A DNA stretch of 64,000 bases from Streptomyces sp. MST-110588 (GTDB taxonomy: Bacteria > Actinomycetota > Actinomycetes > Streptomycetales > Streptomycetaceae), in assembly GCF_022695595.1 (NCBI RefSeq), contig NZ_CP074380.1, forward strand, positions 3,732,001 to 3,796,000, given 5' to 3'. Below the pieces are notes generated by a model, which worked only from the letters and a program-made list of their open reading frames with translations, was not told the DNA's origin and did not search any database. The position numbers and the translations under genes are program-made. Below, piece by piece: positions 42,916-51,049 of this stretch. Positions within the stretch are counted from its first letter, which is position 1. The number at the start of each line of letters is the position of its first letter.

Positions 42916-43053
42916 ATGACACAGGAATCCGCAACCCCCGACGTCACCGCCCTGGCCGGCCAGCCCGTCGCCTACTGGACACGGGCCACGACCGAAGCAG
43001 TACTCCGTTTCGTACGCGACGCCCCTGACCGTCCTGCAGCGCATGATCCGTAA
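42916..43053 (+). pseudogene. Truncated MarR/winged-helix gene remnant
   Basis: A 45-codon frame, MTQESATPDVTALAGQPVAY followed by WTRATTEAVLRFVRDAP. It resembles the first helix of actinobacterial MarR-type regulators and then ends in TAA before any winged helix. It is preceded by an AT-richer stretch (42780-42880), the likely old promoter. The remaining 42649-43112 region has no other gene. Confidence 0.45.
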
Positions 43054-43112
43054 CACGGGCGGCACGGCGACACCCCGTTGAGCCGCGTGACACAGCCCGG
43101 CCACCGCACCGA

Positions 43113-43616
43113 TCAGCCGCCGAACCACCCCGGCACATCCAGCCGGAACAGGTCCGGCGGCGTGACCTTGCGCAGGTCCGACTCCAGGGCGCTCAGCCGC
43201 CCGGCACCCAGGCGGTCCGCCCAGCGGGCGCGCAGCTCGTCGAAGATCCGGGCCGAGCGCGCGAGTCCGTCGTGGCCGCGCCCGGTGAGCCGCACGATCT
43301 TGCGGCGGGTGTCGGCGGGGTCCTTGACCCGTTCGACGTAACCGAGGCGTTCGAGGGTGTCGATGGTCTTGCCGGCCGCCTGCTTGGAGACGCCGAGGCT
43401 GCGGCCCAGCTCCACCGCGGTGGTGCCGCGGGCGCCGACCGCCTGGAGTACGAAGCCGTGCAGCGGGCGCAGGTCCGGGTGGCCCTGCCGGGCCAGTTCG
43501 GCGTGGAGTTCGTCGATCAGGGTGCGGAAGCCGAGGAAGAGCAGCAGCGGCAGCTCATAGCCGGGAGTGTCGGGCTCCGGAGCCGTAGAAGCATCCGGGG
43601 TGCGCGGAAGATCCAT
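43113..43616 (-). CDS. MarR-family transcriptional regulator
   Basis: A 167-residue winged-helix repressor. An N-terminal dimerisation helix (LPLLLFLGFRTLIDELHAEL) comes first. The winged helix follows: VGARGTTAVELGRSLGVSKQ, then AAGKTIDTLERLGYVERVKD and the wing PADTRRKIVRLTGRG. C-terminal helices close the dimer. ATG 43616 is preferred over the TTG 15 bp upstream; neither has a strong ribosome-binding site. Divergent from a cupin gene, with an imperfect palindrome between them covering both promoters. Likely represses the cupin gene and itself. Confidence 0.9.
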   Translation of the reverse strand: MDLPRTPDASTAPEPDTPGYELPLLLFLGFRTLIDELHAELARQGHPDLRPLHGFVLQAVGARGTTAVELGRSLGVSKQAAGKTIDTLERLGYVERVKDPADTRRKIVRLTGRGHDGLARSARIFDELRARWADRLGAGRLSALESDLRKVTPPDLFRLDVPGWFGG

Positions 43617-43623
43617 TGACACG

Positions 43624-43665
43624 ATAGACAACCTGGTTAACTATATCGACAACACGGTTTACCAT
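43624..43665. promoter_or_regulatory. MarR-type operator and cupin promoter
   Basis: Imperfect palindrome ATAG-AC-AACC-T-GGTT-AA-CTAT at 43624-43644 (8 of 10 pairs). It overlaps a -35-like TTAACT (43637-43642), followed after 17 bp by TACCAT (43660-43665). A second partial site with AAC/GGTT half-sites lies at 43648-43661. Binding of the divergent MarR protein would block the cupin promoter. Confidence 0.55.
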
Positions 43666-43681
43666 CTTAGGAGAAGCACCG

Positions 43682-44098
43682 ATGCCTGTCGTCCGCGCTG
43701 CCCAGGCCCGCCGCACCCGTACCCCCAACGGCGTCATGACCACCCTCGCCTCGCCCACCCAGGGAGCCGCCGGCCACCTGCTGTGGCGGGTGGAGCTGGA
43801 ACCCGGCCGCACCGGCCCGTTCCACGCCTTCGACGCCGAGCAGATCTGGTCCGTGCTGGAAGGCGGCGCCACCGTCGAACTCGGTGACGAGCGCTTCAGA
43901 GTGGGTCCCGGTGACACCGTCGTGATGCCTGCCGGCCTGCCCCGGCAGGTCACCACCACACTGGAGTCCGGGCTGACCGCCGTGGTCACCGCGCCCACCG
44001 GCACGCTGGCCTACAACCCCACCGGCGTCACCGAGCCCGACGCCTGTGAGCTGGCGCCCCGGGACACGGAGCGGACCGCCCCGCCCTGGACTCTCTGA
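43682..44098 (+). CDS. Cupin-domain protein
   Basis: A 138-residue single-domain cupin (RmlC-type β-barrel). The conserved core includes GRTGPFHAFDAEQIWSVLEG (motif 1 region, with one His and Glu/Gln in place of the usual HxH...E), FRVGPGDTVVMPAGLPRQVT (motif 2) and a final strand. The reduced ligand set leaves metal binding doubtful. It has TAGGAG upstream and a MarR operator in its promoter. Such MarR-cupin pairs usually handle small aromatic or stress-related compounds; no substrate can be named. Confidence 0.85.
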   Translation: MPVVRAAQARRTRTPNGVMTTLASPTQGAAGHLLWRVELEPGRTGPFHAFDAEQIWSVLEGGATVELGDERFRVGPGDTVVMPAGLPRQVTTTLESGLTAVVTAPTGTLAYNPTGVTEPDACELAPRDTERTAPPWTL

Positions 44099-44105
44099 CT
44101 GCGAT

Positions 44106-44183
44106 TCCTGACCGCGATCCCTGTCCGCGATCCCTGTCCGCGATCTCTGGCTTCGAGCCCTGACTACGAGCCCTGACTACGAC
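44106..44183. repeat. Six 13-bp degenerate tandem repeats
   Basis: Units CCCTGTCCGCGAT (two identical), TCCTGACCGCGAT, CTCTGGCTTCGAG, CCCTGACTACGAG and CCCTGACTACGAC, in the gap between the convergent cupin and merR genes. Confidence 0.75.
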
Positions 44184-44206
44184 CCAGGGCAGGCGCGGAC
44201 TCGGGC

Positions 44207-45049
44207 TCAGGCCGGGGTGACCGGCTCCTGGAGTTCGGTCACCCACCGGTCCGGGTCGGACGGGCACTCCAGATACAGCTCCCGCGCGTACCCGGCGGAC
44301 CGGTAGCCGTTGGCGTCGATCCAGCGCGCCAGATGCTGCGCGGTGGGCATGATCTCGTCCATCGAACCGCGGTGGACGACGGTGGCGGCCCGTTCGATCG
44401 CGGGCAGGTCCACGATCGCGAAGTCGTACGACTCCTCCGGCCGGGCCGTGACCACGAACCCGGCGTGCACGACGACCGCCTCCTCCCCGTCCACCGGCCC
44501 CGGCGTGCCGGCCACGCTCTCGTAGTACGCGATGCCCGGGCCGGCCGGGACCACCCCGGCCGCCGCCAGCCGTCGGCACAGCTCCTCGTACAACGGCTGG
44601 ATGACCGGTCCGATGCTCTCGGGCGCGAAACTGTCGGCGATGCCGGTCAGTTCGGCCACCCGTACGGATTCGACCCGCTTGACCACGATGTCGTCGGCAG
44701 ACATTTGTCCCTCGCTTTCGATCGTCCGGAGCCTCGCCTCCACCTGCGCCAGCCGCACCCCGGCCGCGGTCACCGTCGCGGCCAGCTCCGCCCGCCGCAG
44801 CCGCAGCATGCCGCGCAGTTCCTCCGCACTCACCTGCTCGTCGAGGATGGCCCCCACCTGTTGCAGGCTGAAGCCCAGGTCCTTGAGCGCGATGATGCGG
44901 TTGAGACGGGCGAGCTGGCCCGCCTCATAGAAGCGGTATCCGCTGGCCGGGTCGGTACGGGCGGGGCGCAGCAGCCCGATCGCGTCGTAGTGACGCAGCA
45001 TGCGGGCCGAGACGCGTCCGATGGTGGCGAAGTCTCCGATGCTGAACAT
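44207..45049 (-). CDS. MerR-family regulator with GyrI-like effector domain
   Basis: A 280-residue activator-type regulator. The winged helix is MFSIGDFATIGRVSARMLRH with YDAIGLLRPARTDPASGYRF, followed by a long dimerisation helix (to about residue 110, with LRLRRAELAATVTAAGVRLA). The C-terminal ~150 residues form a GyrI/BltR-type pocket (VVKRVESVRVAELTGIADSF to YLECPSDPDRWVTEL) that binds hydrophobic or cationic drugs in relatives. ATG 45049 has GGGAG upstream. No efflux gene is adjacent; the divergent gene encodes a SAV_915-type protein. It probably controls its own promoter through the element at 45069-45091. Confidence 0.9.
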   Translation of the reverse strand: MFSIGDFATIGRVSARMLRHYDAIGLLRPARTDPASGYRFYEAGQLARLNRIIALKDLGFSLQQVGAILDEQVSAEELRGMLRLRRAELAATVTAAGVRLAQVEARLRTIESEGQMSADDIVVKRVESVRVAELTGIADSFAPESIGPVIQPLYEELCRRLAAAGVVPAGPGIAYYESVAGTPGPVDGEEAVVVHAGFVVTARPEESYDFAIVDLPAIERAATVVHRGSMDEIMPTAQHLARWIDANGYRSAGYARELYLECPSDPDRWVTELQEPVTPA

Positions 45050-45068
45050 GACGTCTCCCAGTGCAGGA

Positions 45069-45091
45069 CTTGCCACAGTGTGAAGGTCAAG
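45069..45091 (-). promoter_or_regulatory. Candidate MerR-type promoter/operator
   Basis: On the minus strand a TTGACC -35 (45085-45090) is followed by TTCACACTGTGGCAAG, which contains the dyad CACA-C-TGTG. A spacer of 19 bp, as in MerR-controlled promoters, would lead to the weak -10 TGCACT. It is positioned for autoregulation of the merR gene. Confidence 0.4.
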
Positions 45092-45295
45092 GGGCGGGAG
45101 GCGCCGTGCCGCGCGGCACGGGCGCGCGGCACGGGCGGACGGGCGGCAAGCGTCGCGTCAAGTCCCGTCCACCGTCCGTCAACAACACGTCAGGACAAGG
45201 AGGGACGAAGGGGTGTACGGGCATAACGTCGTCGCGGAGCCCCGGCGCGCCAGTGTCCCGGTCCGGGGCCAGTGTTCTGCGCGAGGAGCGACGTC

Positions 45296-45610
45296 GTGCC
45301 CCAGAATCTGTACGCGGAAGATCCCGAGCCCTCCGAACCTGTCCCGGCCGGGCCTTTGTTCGTACCCGTCCGGCCGGGTCCGGCGGGCTGGACGGCCCGT
45401 CTGTTCCGCACCCCGCTCGGCGGCCGTACCGCCGTCGGGTTCACCTCAGCCCAGCGGCTCTCCGCGGTCCTCGGCGCAGGTCAGCCGTGGATCCGGCTCG
45501 CCGAGCCCGCGCTGCGCGCGCTGACCGAACCGGTCGGCGCCACCGTCCTGACCGTGGATCCCCGGCCGGGCCCAGAGGTCCGGCGCGTCAGCCATCTGCG
45601 GGCCGTCTGA
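45296..45610 (+). CDS. SAV_915/SseB-like family protein
   Basis: A 104-residue Streptomyces protein resembling the N-terminal half of SseB (SAV_915 family). It contains PLFVPVRPGPAGWTARLFRT, then PLGGRTAVGFTSAQRLSAVL and ALRALTEPVGATVLTVDP. It has no catalytic motif or signal peptide, so is probably a cytoplasmic binding protein. GTG 45296 has AGGAG seven bases upstream. It ends 16 bp before the lysA-like gene, with which it is probably cotranscribed. The functional link is unknown. Confidence 0.8.
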   Translation: MPQNLYAEDPEPSEPVPAGPLFVPVRPGPAGWTARLFRTPLGGRTAVGFTSAQRLSAVLGAGQPWIRLAEPALRALTEPVGATVLTVDPRPGPEVRRVSHLRAV

Positions 45611-45626
45611 GGAGGGGCGTACGACC

Positions 45627-47147
45627 ATGACCGTCACCACGAGCGCCACCAGCGACACCAACGCCACAAGCACGACGGGCGCAACGAACACGACAGGCGC
45701 CATGACCACGGCGAGCACGGCGGGTACTACACGTACAGCGAGTACTACACATTCGGCGCGCACGGCGAAGATCCCGCGCCCGTCCGTCCCGGCACGCGGA
45801 CCGGCCCCGCTCCCACCGTCCGGCACGCGCGAGGCAGCCGCCGCGCCCGCCGACGACCTGTCCGTCTGGCCGGCCTCCACCACCGCCCTCCCCCACGACG
45901 ACCTCGCCGTGGGCGGTGTCGCCCTCACCGAGCTGGCCGAGCGCTTCGGCACGCCCGCCTACGTCCTGGACGAGGGCGAGGTGCGCGACCGCTGCCGCGC
46001 CTACCTGCGCGCCTTCCCGGAGGCCGATGTCCTGTACGCGGCCAAGGCGTTCCTGTGCCGCGCCATGACCCACTGGGTGCGCGAGGAGGGACTCGGCCTG
46101 GACGTCTGCTCCGCCGGAGAGCTGGAGCTCGCCGTCACCACCGGCTTCCCGCCCGAGCGCATCGTCCTGCACGGCAACGCCAAGAGCCCGCACGACCTGC
46201 GTACGGCGCTGCGGCTGGGCGTCGGGCGGATCGTCATCGACAGCACCTCGGAGATCGCCCGGCTGGCCGCCGCGGTCCCCGCGGGCAGCCGGCAGCAGGT
46301 CCTGATACGAGTGGTGCCGGGCATCGCCGCGGGCGGCCACGCCAAGATCCGTACGGGGACCGACGACCAGAAGTTCGGGCTCTCGCTCGCGGACGGCTCG
46401 GCCCAGCACGCCATCACCCGTGTCCTGGGCCAGCCGCGCCTGGAACTCGTCGGGCTGCACTGCCACCTGGGCTCGCAGATCACCACCGTCAAGCCTTATC
46501 TGTGCGCCGTGCGACGGCTGGTCGGGCTGCTGGCCAGGGTCCGCGAGCAGCACGGTGTCGTCCTGCCGCAACTGGACATCGGCGGCGGTCACGGGGTCGC
46601 CTACCGGCCCGGCGAGGCCGCGCTGGACATAGCCGCCCTCGGCGCCAAGGTACGTGCCGAGCTGACCGGTAGCTGCGCGGCGGCCGGACTGCCGGTGCCC
46701 CGGCTGACCGTCGAGCCCGGCCGGGCCGTCGTGGGGCCCGCGGGCGTCGCCCTGTACCGGGTGCTGGCCGTCAAACGGACCGGCGGGCAGACGTTCGTCG
46801 CCGTCGACGGCGGGATGAGCGACAACCCGCGGCCGGCCCTGTACGGAGTGCGGTACGCGCCGCGGCTGGTCGGCCGCCGCTCGGCCGCCGAACCCGCCGT
46901 GGTGACGGTCGTGGGGCGGCATTGCGAGGCGGGGGACGTGGTCGCCGCCGACGTACGACTGCCCGGGGACGTGCGCCCCGGCGACCTGATCGCCGTGCCG
47001 GTCGCGGGCGCGTACCACCTTTCGATGGCGTCCGGGTACAACCTGGTCGGCCGCCCGCCGGTGGTCGCGGTGGCGCAGGGGCGGGCGCGTCTCCTCGTAC
47101 GGCGCGAATCGCTCGCCGACATCCAAGGGCGCGATATCGGCTTGTGA
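45627..47147 (+). CDS. Diaminopimelate decarboxylase-like PLP enzyme (second lysA-type gene)
   Basis: A 506-residue fold-III PLP decarboxylase. After a ~85-residue Ser/Thr-rich extension, the barrel starts at LTELAERFGTPAYVLDEGEV. Lys140 in YAAKAFLCRA binds PLP, HCHLGSQ and DIGGGHG contact the cofactor phosphate, and EPGRAVVGPAG and YHLSMASGYN complete the active site. CEAGD near residue 430 is the Cys-Glu-x-Gly-Asp segment contributed across the dimer in DAP decarboxylases, favouring meso-DAP over ornithine or arginine. ATG 45627 has GGAGGGG nine bases upstream. Primary lysA usually sits with hom/thrC elsewhere, so this is probably a paralogue. Confidence 0.9.
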   Translation: MTVTTSATSDTNATSTTGATNTTGAMTTASTAGTTRTASTTHSARTAKIPRPSVPARGPAPLPPSGTREAAAAPADDLSVWPASTTALPHDDLAVGGVALTELAERFGTPAYVLDEGEVRDRCRAYLRAFPEADVLYAAKAFLCRAMTHWVREEGLGLDVCSAGELELAVTTGFPPERIVLHGNAKSPHDLRTALRLGVGRIVIDSTSEIARLAAAVPAGSRQQVLIRVVPGIAAGGHAKIRTGTDDQKFGLSLADGSAQHAITRVLGQPRLELVGLHCHLGSQITTVKPYLCAVRRLVGLLARVREQHGVVLPQLDIGGGHGVAYRPGEAALDIAALGAKVRAELTGSCAAAGLPVPRLTVEPGRAVVGPAGVALYRVLAVKRTGGQTFVAVDGGMSDNPRPALYGVRYAPRLVGRRSAAEPAVVTVVGRHCEAGDVVAADVRLPGDVRPGDLIAVPVAGAYHLSMASGYNLVGRPPVVAVAQGRARLLVRRESLADIQGRDIGL

Positions 47148-47156
47148 ACTCGTGAC

Positions 47157-47215
47157 CTGCCTGGCTCATGTCCTGCCCTGGCTCATGTCCTGCCTGGCTC
47201 GTGACCTGCCTGTCG
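47157..47215. repeat. Short direct repeats after the lysA-type gene
   Basis: Three to four copies related to CCTGGCTCATGTCCTG in tandem. The rest of 47148-47471 (324 bp) has GC-rich degenerate repeats of CAGCCCCTG at 47250-47295 and the gntR promoter region, but no gene. Confidence 0.6.
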
Positions 47216-47372
47216 GCCGGTGGGCGGGGCTACGGGTTCCTGGGTCGCTGGGCTCCTGAGCAGCCCCTGAACAGCCCCTGGGTGGCCCCTGGGCGGCCGG
47301 ACCACACGGCCGTCCGGGGGCCCTGCCACCCCTCGTTCCCCTCCCCCGCTTCCCAGTCCGTGCATGCTGCAA

Positions 47373-47393
47373 CAATCAGTTGTAGGATGATTG
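47373..47393. promoter_or_regulatory. Candidate GntR operator
   Basis: Inverted repeat CAATCA-n9-TGATTG, with an inner ACAATCAGTTGT partial dyad, about 80 bp upstream of the gntR gene in a locally AT-rich patch. Its size and place suit autoregulation by a FadR-type protein. Confidence 0.45.
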
Positions 47394-47471
47394 GGTGACT
47401 GGCGGCGGCAGGTGATCTCCCTGGCTGCCGCACGGAGACGCACGCACCGACAGCCTTGAGGACGTACGGAC

Positions 47472-48185
47472 ATGCCATTGCAGGCCGCGGAACGGCAGTC
47501 GCTCGTGGACGCCGTCGTCGACGCCCTGCGCGCCCGGCTGGCCGCCGGGGACTGGAAGGTCGGGGAGCGCATCCCCACCGAACACGCACTGGCCGAGCAG
47601 CTCCAGGTGGGCCGCAACACCGTCCGGGAGGCGGTGCGCGTGCTGGTGCACGCGGGACTGCTGCGCTCGAAGCAGGGCGAGGGGACCTTCGTGATCTCCA
47701 CCGCCGACCCGGGCGACATCATGCGCGCCGTACAGCGGGCCGGAATCCGCGACGTACTGGAACTGCGGATCGCGCTGGAGGCCGAGGCCGCCCGACTGGC
47801 CGCCCGGCGCCACCACCCCGCCGACCTGGAGCGGATGCGGGCGGCGCTGGACGCCCAGGCCGCGCTGGAGGACTCCGGCGGACAGCCCGCCTCCGGCAGC
47901 CTGGAGCTGTACGCGGACCACGACATCGCCTTCCACACGGCCGTGGTCGAGGCCGCGCACAACACGGCGCTGACGGCCACGTACGGCTGGTTCAGCAGCT
48001 CCGTACGCGAAGCCCTGGTCTCGGCGCTCGGCGACCAGGAGATGCCCCGGATCGCGCACGGCGACCACCGTGCCGTCCTGGACGCCATCGCCTCCGGGGA
48101 CCCGCAGGCCGCCGAGCAGGCCACCCGCGCGCTGCTGGAGAAGCCGAAACGGGCCGTGGAGGCCCTGCTCGGCGATGACTCCTGA
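47472..48185 (+). CDS. GntR-family regulator, FadR subgroup (FCD domain)
   Basis: A 237-residue repressor. The winged helix (residues 8-75) reads LVDAVVDALRARLAAGDWKV, then PTEHALAEQLQVGRNTVREA and GLLRSKQGEGTFV. The FCD effector domain has the usual metal-binding residues: Asp/His in DHDIAFHTAVVEAAHN and His in HGDHRAVLDAIASGD. FadR-type proteins sense organic acids or acyl-CoA. The next gene on the same strand is a CynX/NimT-type MFS transporter 217 bp away, the most likely target. Confidence 0.92.
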   Translation: MPLQAAERQSLVDAVVDALRARLAAGDWKVGERIPTEHALAEQLQVGRNTVREAVRVLVHAGLLRSKQGEGTFVISTADPGDIMRAVQRAGIRDVLELRIALEAEAARLAARRHHPADLERMRAALDAQAALEDSGGQPASGSLELYADHDIAFHTAVVEAAHNTALTATYGWFSSSVREALVSALGDQEMPRIAHGDHRAVLDAIASGDPQAAEQATRALLEKPKRAVEALLGDDS

Positions 48186-48402
48186 CCTCCTGGGTCTTCT
48201 CTTGGAAGCTTCGGGGACTCTGGGGGCTCTCCGGTCGTCCTGAAACGAACGCCTGCGGGAGTACGTACGTCCGTACCGCCGTACCGCGCCTTCATACGCC
48301 GTACGCCCCGCTCACCACCCCGCCCCGCACCTCCCTTCTCCTCTCCTCCCCTCCTCCCTTCGCCCACCGCACGATCAGAAACGAGCAGAAAGGTACGCAC
48401 CC

Positions 48403-49695
48403 ATGTCAGGGACCAGGTCCGAACCGCCCTTGATCGACGCCGAAGAGGATCTGACCCCGGCCCCTCAGGTCGCCGCGGCCCGCCGCCGGCTGCGCACCCA
48501 CCCGGCCCTCCTCCTGGCCGGCATCGTGCTGGCCTCCCTCAACATGCGGGCAGCGCTCGCCGGGGCCTCGCCGCTCGTCAGCGAGATCGGTGACCACTTC
48601 CGCCTCACGGCCACCACCAGCAGCCTGGTGACGACCATTCCCCTGGTCTTCATGGGGCTGGGGTCCATCGCCGCTCCCAAGCTGGCCCGGCGCTGGGGCA
48701 CCGAGGCGGTGCTGTTCGGCGCGCTGGTGCTGCTGTGCGGCGGCATCCTGCTGCGGGTGGCGCCGCCGGTGGTCGCGCTGTTCGCGGGCTGCGCGGTGGT
48801 GGGCACCGCCATCGCCCTGCTCAACGTCCTGATGCCGGGCCTGATCAAGCGCGACTTCCCCGACCGGGCCGCCTCCATGACGGCCCTGTACTCCACCGCG
48901 ATGATCCTGGGCGCCACCGTCTCGGCCGCCTGCGCCGTACCGCTGGAGAACGCCCTCGGCGGCTGGCAGGGTTCGCTGGCCTCCTGGGCGCTGCTGGCCG
49001 CGGTCGCCGCCCTGCTGTGGATTCCGCAGGTTCTCATCACCCGGCGCGGCACCGGCCACGGCGTACCGGCCGCGACCGCCGCGCGGGGCGGCGGGGACGG
49101 GCCGCGGCTGAGCCGTTCACCGCTCGCCTGGCAGGTCACGCTCTTCATGGGGTCGCAGTCCCTGATCGCGTACGTGATGATCGCCTGGATGCCGGTGATC
49201 TTCACCGACCACGGCATGAGCAAGACCGAGGCGGGGCTGGTCTTCGCGTTCAGCACGCTCGTACAGATGGGCGGCTCGTTCGTGGTGCCGATGCTGGCGG
49301 GGCGGATGCGCCGGCAGCGGCTGCTGGCCGTGTGCGTGATCGCGCTGATGGCGTGCGGGATCGGCGGACTGCTGGCGGCGCCGGTGGCGGGTGCCTGGCT
49401 GTGGGCGGTACTGCTCGGCCTCGGCCAGGGCGGCGCCCTTGGCCTGGCGCTGACGATGATGGTGCTGCGCTCCGGTGACGCCCACACCGCCGCCCGGCTG
49501 TCGGGCATGGCCCAGACGTGGGGCTATCTGCTGGCGGCCGTAGGCCCGCTGGCGCTGGGCGCGGTCCACCAGGCGACCGGTGGCTGGACGGTACCGGTCG
49601 TCCTGCTGCTGGCGGTCTGCGTGGGTCTGGTCCTCCTCGGCCTCGGCGCCGGCCGCGACCGCCGCATCGGCACGGACCCCGCCGCCACCCGCTGA
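48403..49695 (+). CDS. MFS transporter, CynX/NimT family
   Basis: A 430-residue protein with 12 membrane segments. The family hallmark follows the first segment: LASLNMRAALAGASPLVSEI, then LTATTSSLVTTIPLVFMGLG and a short LARRWGTEAV loop. The second half starts LAWQVTLFMGSQSLIAYVMI. CynX/NimT members transport cyanate, nitroimidazoles or related small anions. A GntR regulator precedes it, which suggests induction by a metabolite. ATG 48403 has GCAGAAAGG upstream. Substrate not determinable. Confidence 0.93.
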   Translation: MSGTRSEPPLIDAEEDLTPAPQVAAARRRLRTHPALLLAGIVLASLNMRAALAGASPLVSEIGDHFRLTATTSSLVTTIPLVFMGLGSIAAPKLARRWGTEAVLFGALVLLCGGILLRVAPPVVALFAGCAVVGTAIALLNVLMPGLIKRDFPDRAASMTALYSTAMILGATVSAACAVPLENALGGWQGSLASWALLAAVAALLWIPQVLITRRGTGHGVPAATAARGGGDGPRLSRSPLAWQVTLFMGSQSLIAYVMIAWMPVIFTDHGMSKTEAGLVFAFSTLVQMGGSFVVPMLAGRMRRQRLLAVCVIALMACGIGGLLAAPVAGAWLWAVLLGLGQGGALGLALTMMVLRSGDAHTAARLSGMAQTWGYLLAAVGPLALGAVHQATGGWTVPVVLLLAVCVGLVLLGLGAGRDRRIGTDPAATR

Positions 49696-49801
49696 CACCG
49701 GTCGGGCCCGGCACCCCTGACCTGGCGCGTACGAGCAGACCCCAGCCCCTGAACACCCGCCGGCCGGGCCCGCCCCGAAAGCGCGACGCACGCCGAACGG
49801 C

Positions 49802-49937
49802 CCCGGCCCGGCCGGTGGTCGTGCACCGAACGGCCACAGCCTGTCCCGGGGCGTCGTGCGCCGGACAGTCCCGGCCCGGCCGGTGGTCGTGCGCCGAACG
49901 GCCACAGCCCACCCCGGGGCGTCGTGCGCCGGCCGGA
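49802..49937. repeat. 68-bp tandem duplication
   Basis: Two adjacent 68-bp copies beginning CCCGGCCCGGCCGGTGGTCG (49802 and 49870), about 90% identical, with a decayed third copy over ~49940-50035. The 49696-50078 gap has no gene; the copies contain short inverted segments such as GCCCGGCCGG. Confidence 0.8.
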
Positions 49938-50078
49938 CCGAAACAGTCCGACCCGACCCCGCCCGGCGCGGCCCGAGGTGTCGTAAACCGGACGGATCCC
50001 GCCCCGGGGCGTACGCCGAATGGACCCGGCCTGTGTGTGATCACCGGATTTCCCTACGGCCTGGCCTACCGTCCCCTT

Positions 50079-50885
50079 ATGAGCAATGTGCAGCACCCCG
50101 TTCCCCGGCACGGTGGGCGCCTGACCCGCAGGGGGTGGCTCGTCCTGCTCTGCGCCGCCGCCGCGCTGGTGGCGGTGGCGCTGACGCTGCTCCTGGGAGA
50201 CGACCACGCCCGTACGTCGAAGCTGACCGTCCCGGAAGGGCAGCGGGCCTCGCAGGTCTACGCGGCGGTCGACAAGGCCCTGGACGTCGACCCCGGTACC
50301 ACCGAGAAGGCCGCACGGACCACGAAGCTGAAACTGCCGGCCCAGGCGAAGGGCAACCCGGAGGGCTACCTCTTCCCGGCGACCTACCCGATCGACGACC
50401 ACACCACGCCCGGCTCGCTGCTGACCTTCATGGTGGACACCGCGCACCAACGGTTCGCCGCCGACGGCATCAGCGCCTACGACACGGTCGTCACCGCCTC
50501 CGTCGTCCAGGCCGAGGCGGACACCCCCCAGGACATGGGCAAGGTCGCCCGGGTCATCGAGAACCGCGTCGCCCAGGGCATGCCCCTCCAGATGGACTCG
50601 ACCATCAATTACGCGCTGGACCGCAGCACCCTGGACACCAGCCACGCCGACACCCGTACGGACAGCCCGTACAACACCTACAACCACCAGGGCCTGCCGC
50701 CCACCCCGATCGGCAACCCCGGGCAGGACGCGCTGAAGGCCGCGAGCGCCCCTCCCCCCGGAGACTGGCTGTACTTCGTCACCGTCAAGCCGGGTGACAC
50801 CCGCTTCACGGCCGACTACCAGGAACACCAGAGGAACGTACGGGAGTTCAACCAGCGGCGCGGCAAGGCCGCCTCGGGCGGATAG
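50079..50885 (+). CDS. MltG/YceG-like endolytic transglycosylase-family protein
   Basis: A 268-residue membrane-anchored protein. One N-terminal membrane segment (GWLVLLCAAAALVAVALTLL) leads to a LysM-like subdomain (LTVPEGQRASQVYAAVDKAL) and then the YceG domain. NPEGYLFPATYPI, TASVVQAEADTPQDMGKVAR, VIENRVAQGMPLQMDSTINY and SPYNTYNHQGLPPTPIGNPG are recognisable. At the motif usually written SIVEKE the sequence reads SVVQAE, so one of the two acidic residues is Gln. The family cleaves nascent peptidoglycan strands and sets glycan length. It is shorter than the main mltG product, so it is probably a paralogue with altered activity. Confidence 0.88.
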   Translation: MSNVQHPVPRHGGRLTRRGWLVLLCAAAALVAVALTLLLGDDHARTSKLTVPEGQRASQVYAAVDKALDVDPGTTEKAARTTKLKLPAQAKGNPEGYLFPATYPIDDHTTPGSLLTFMVDTAHQRFAADGISAYDTVVTASVVQAEADTPQDMGKVARVIENRVAQGMPLQMDSTINYALDRSTLDTSHADTRTDSPYNTYNHQGLPPTPIGNPGQDALKAASAPPPGDWLYFVTVKPGDTRFTADYQEHQRNVREFNQRRGKAASGG

Positions 50886-51049
50886 CCGGCGGCCCCGGCC
50901 GCGCACCGGCTACGGCGCAGGAGACCAACAGCCCCTGCCACACGGCCCGGCCCCGGCCCTGGCCCGCCGAGCCGCAAGCTGGAACCGGAGCCCGAGGCGC
51001 GGCCGTGCGGCCCTCGGGCTGTCTGCTCCTCCTGCCGCTCCTGCTCCTC

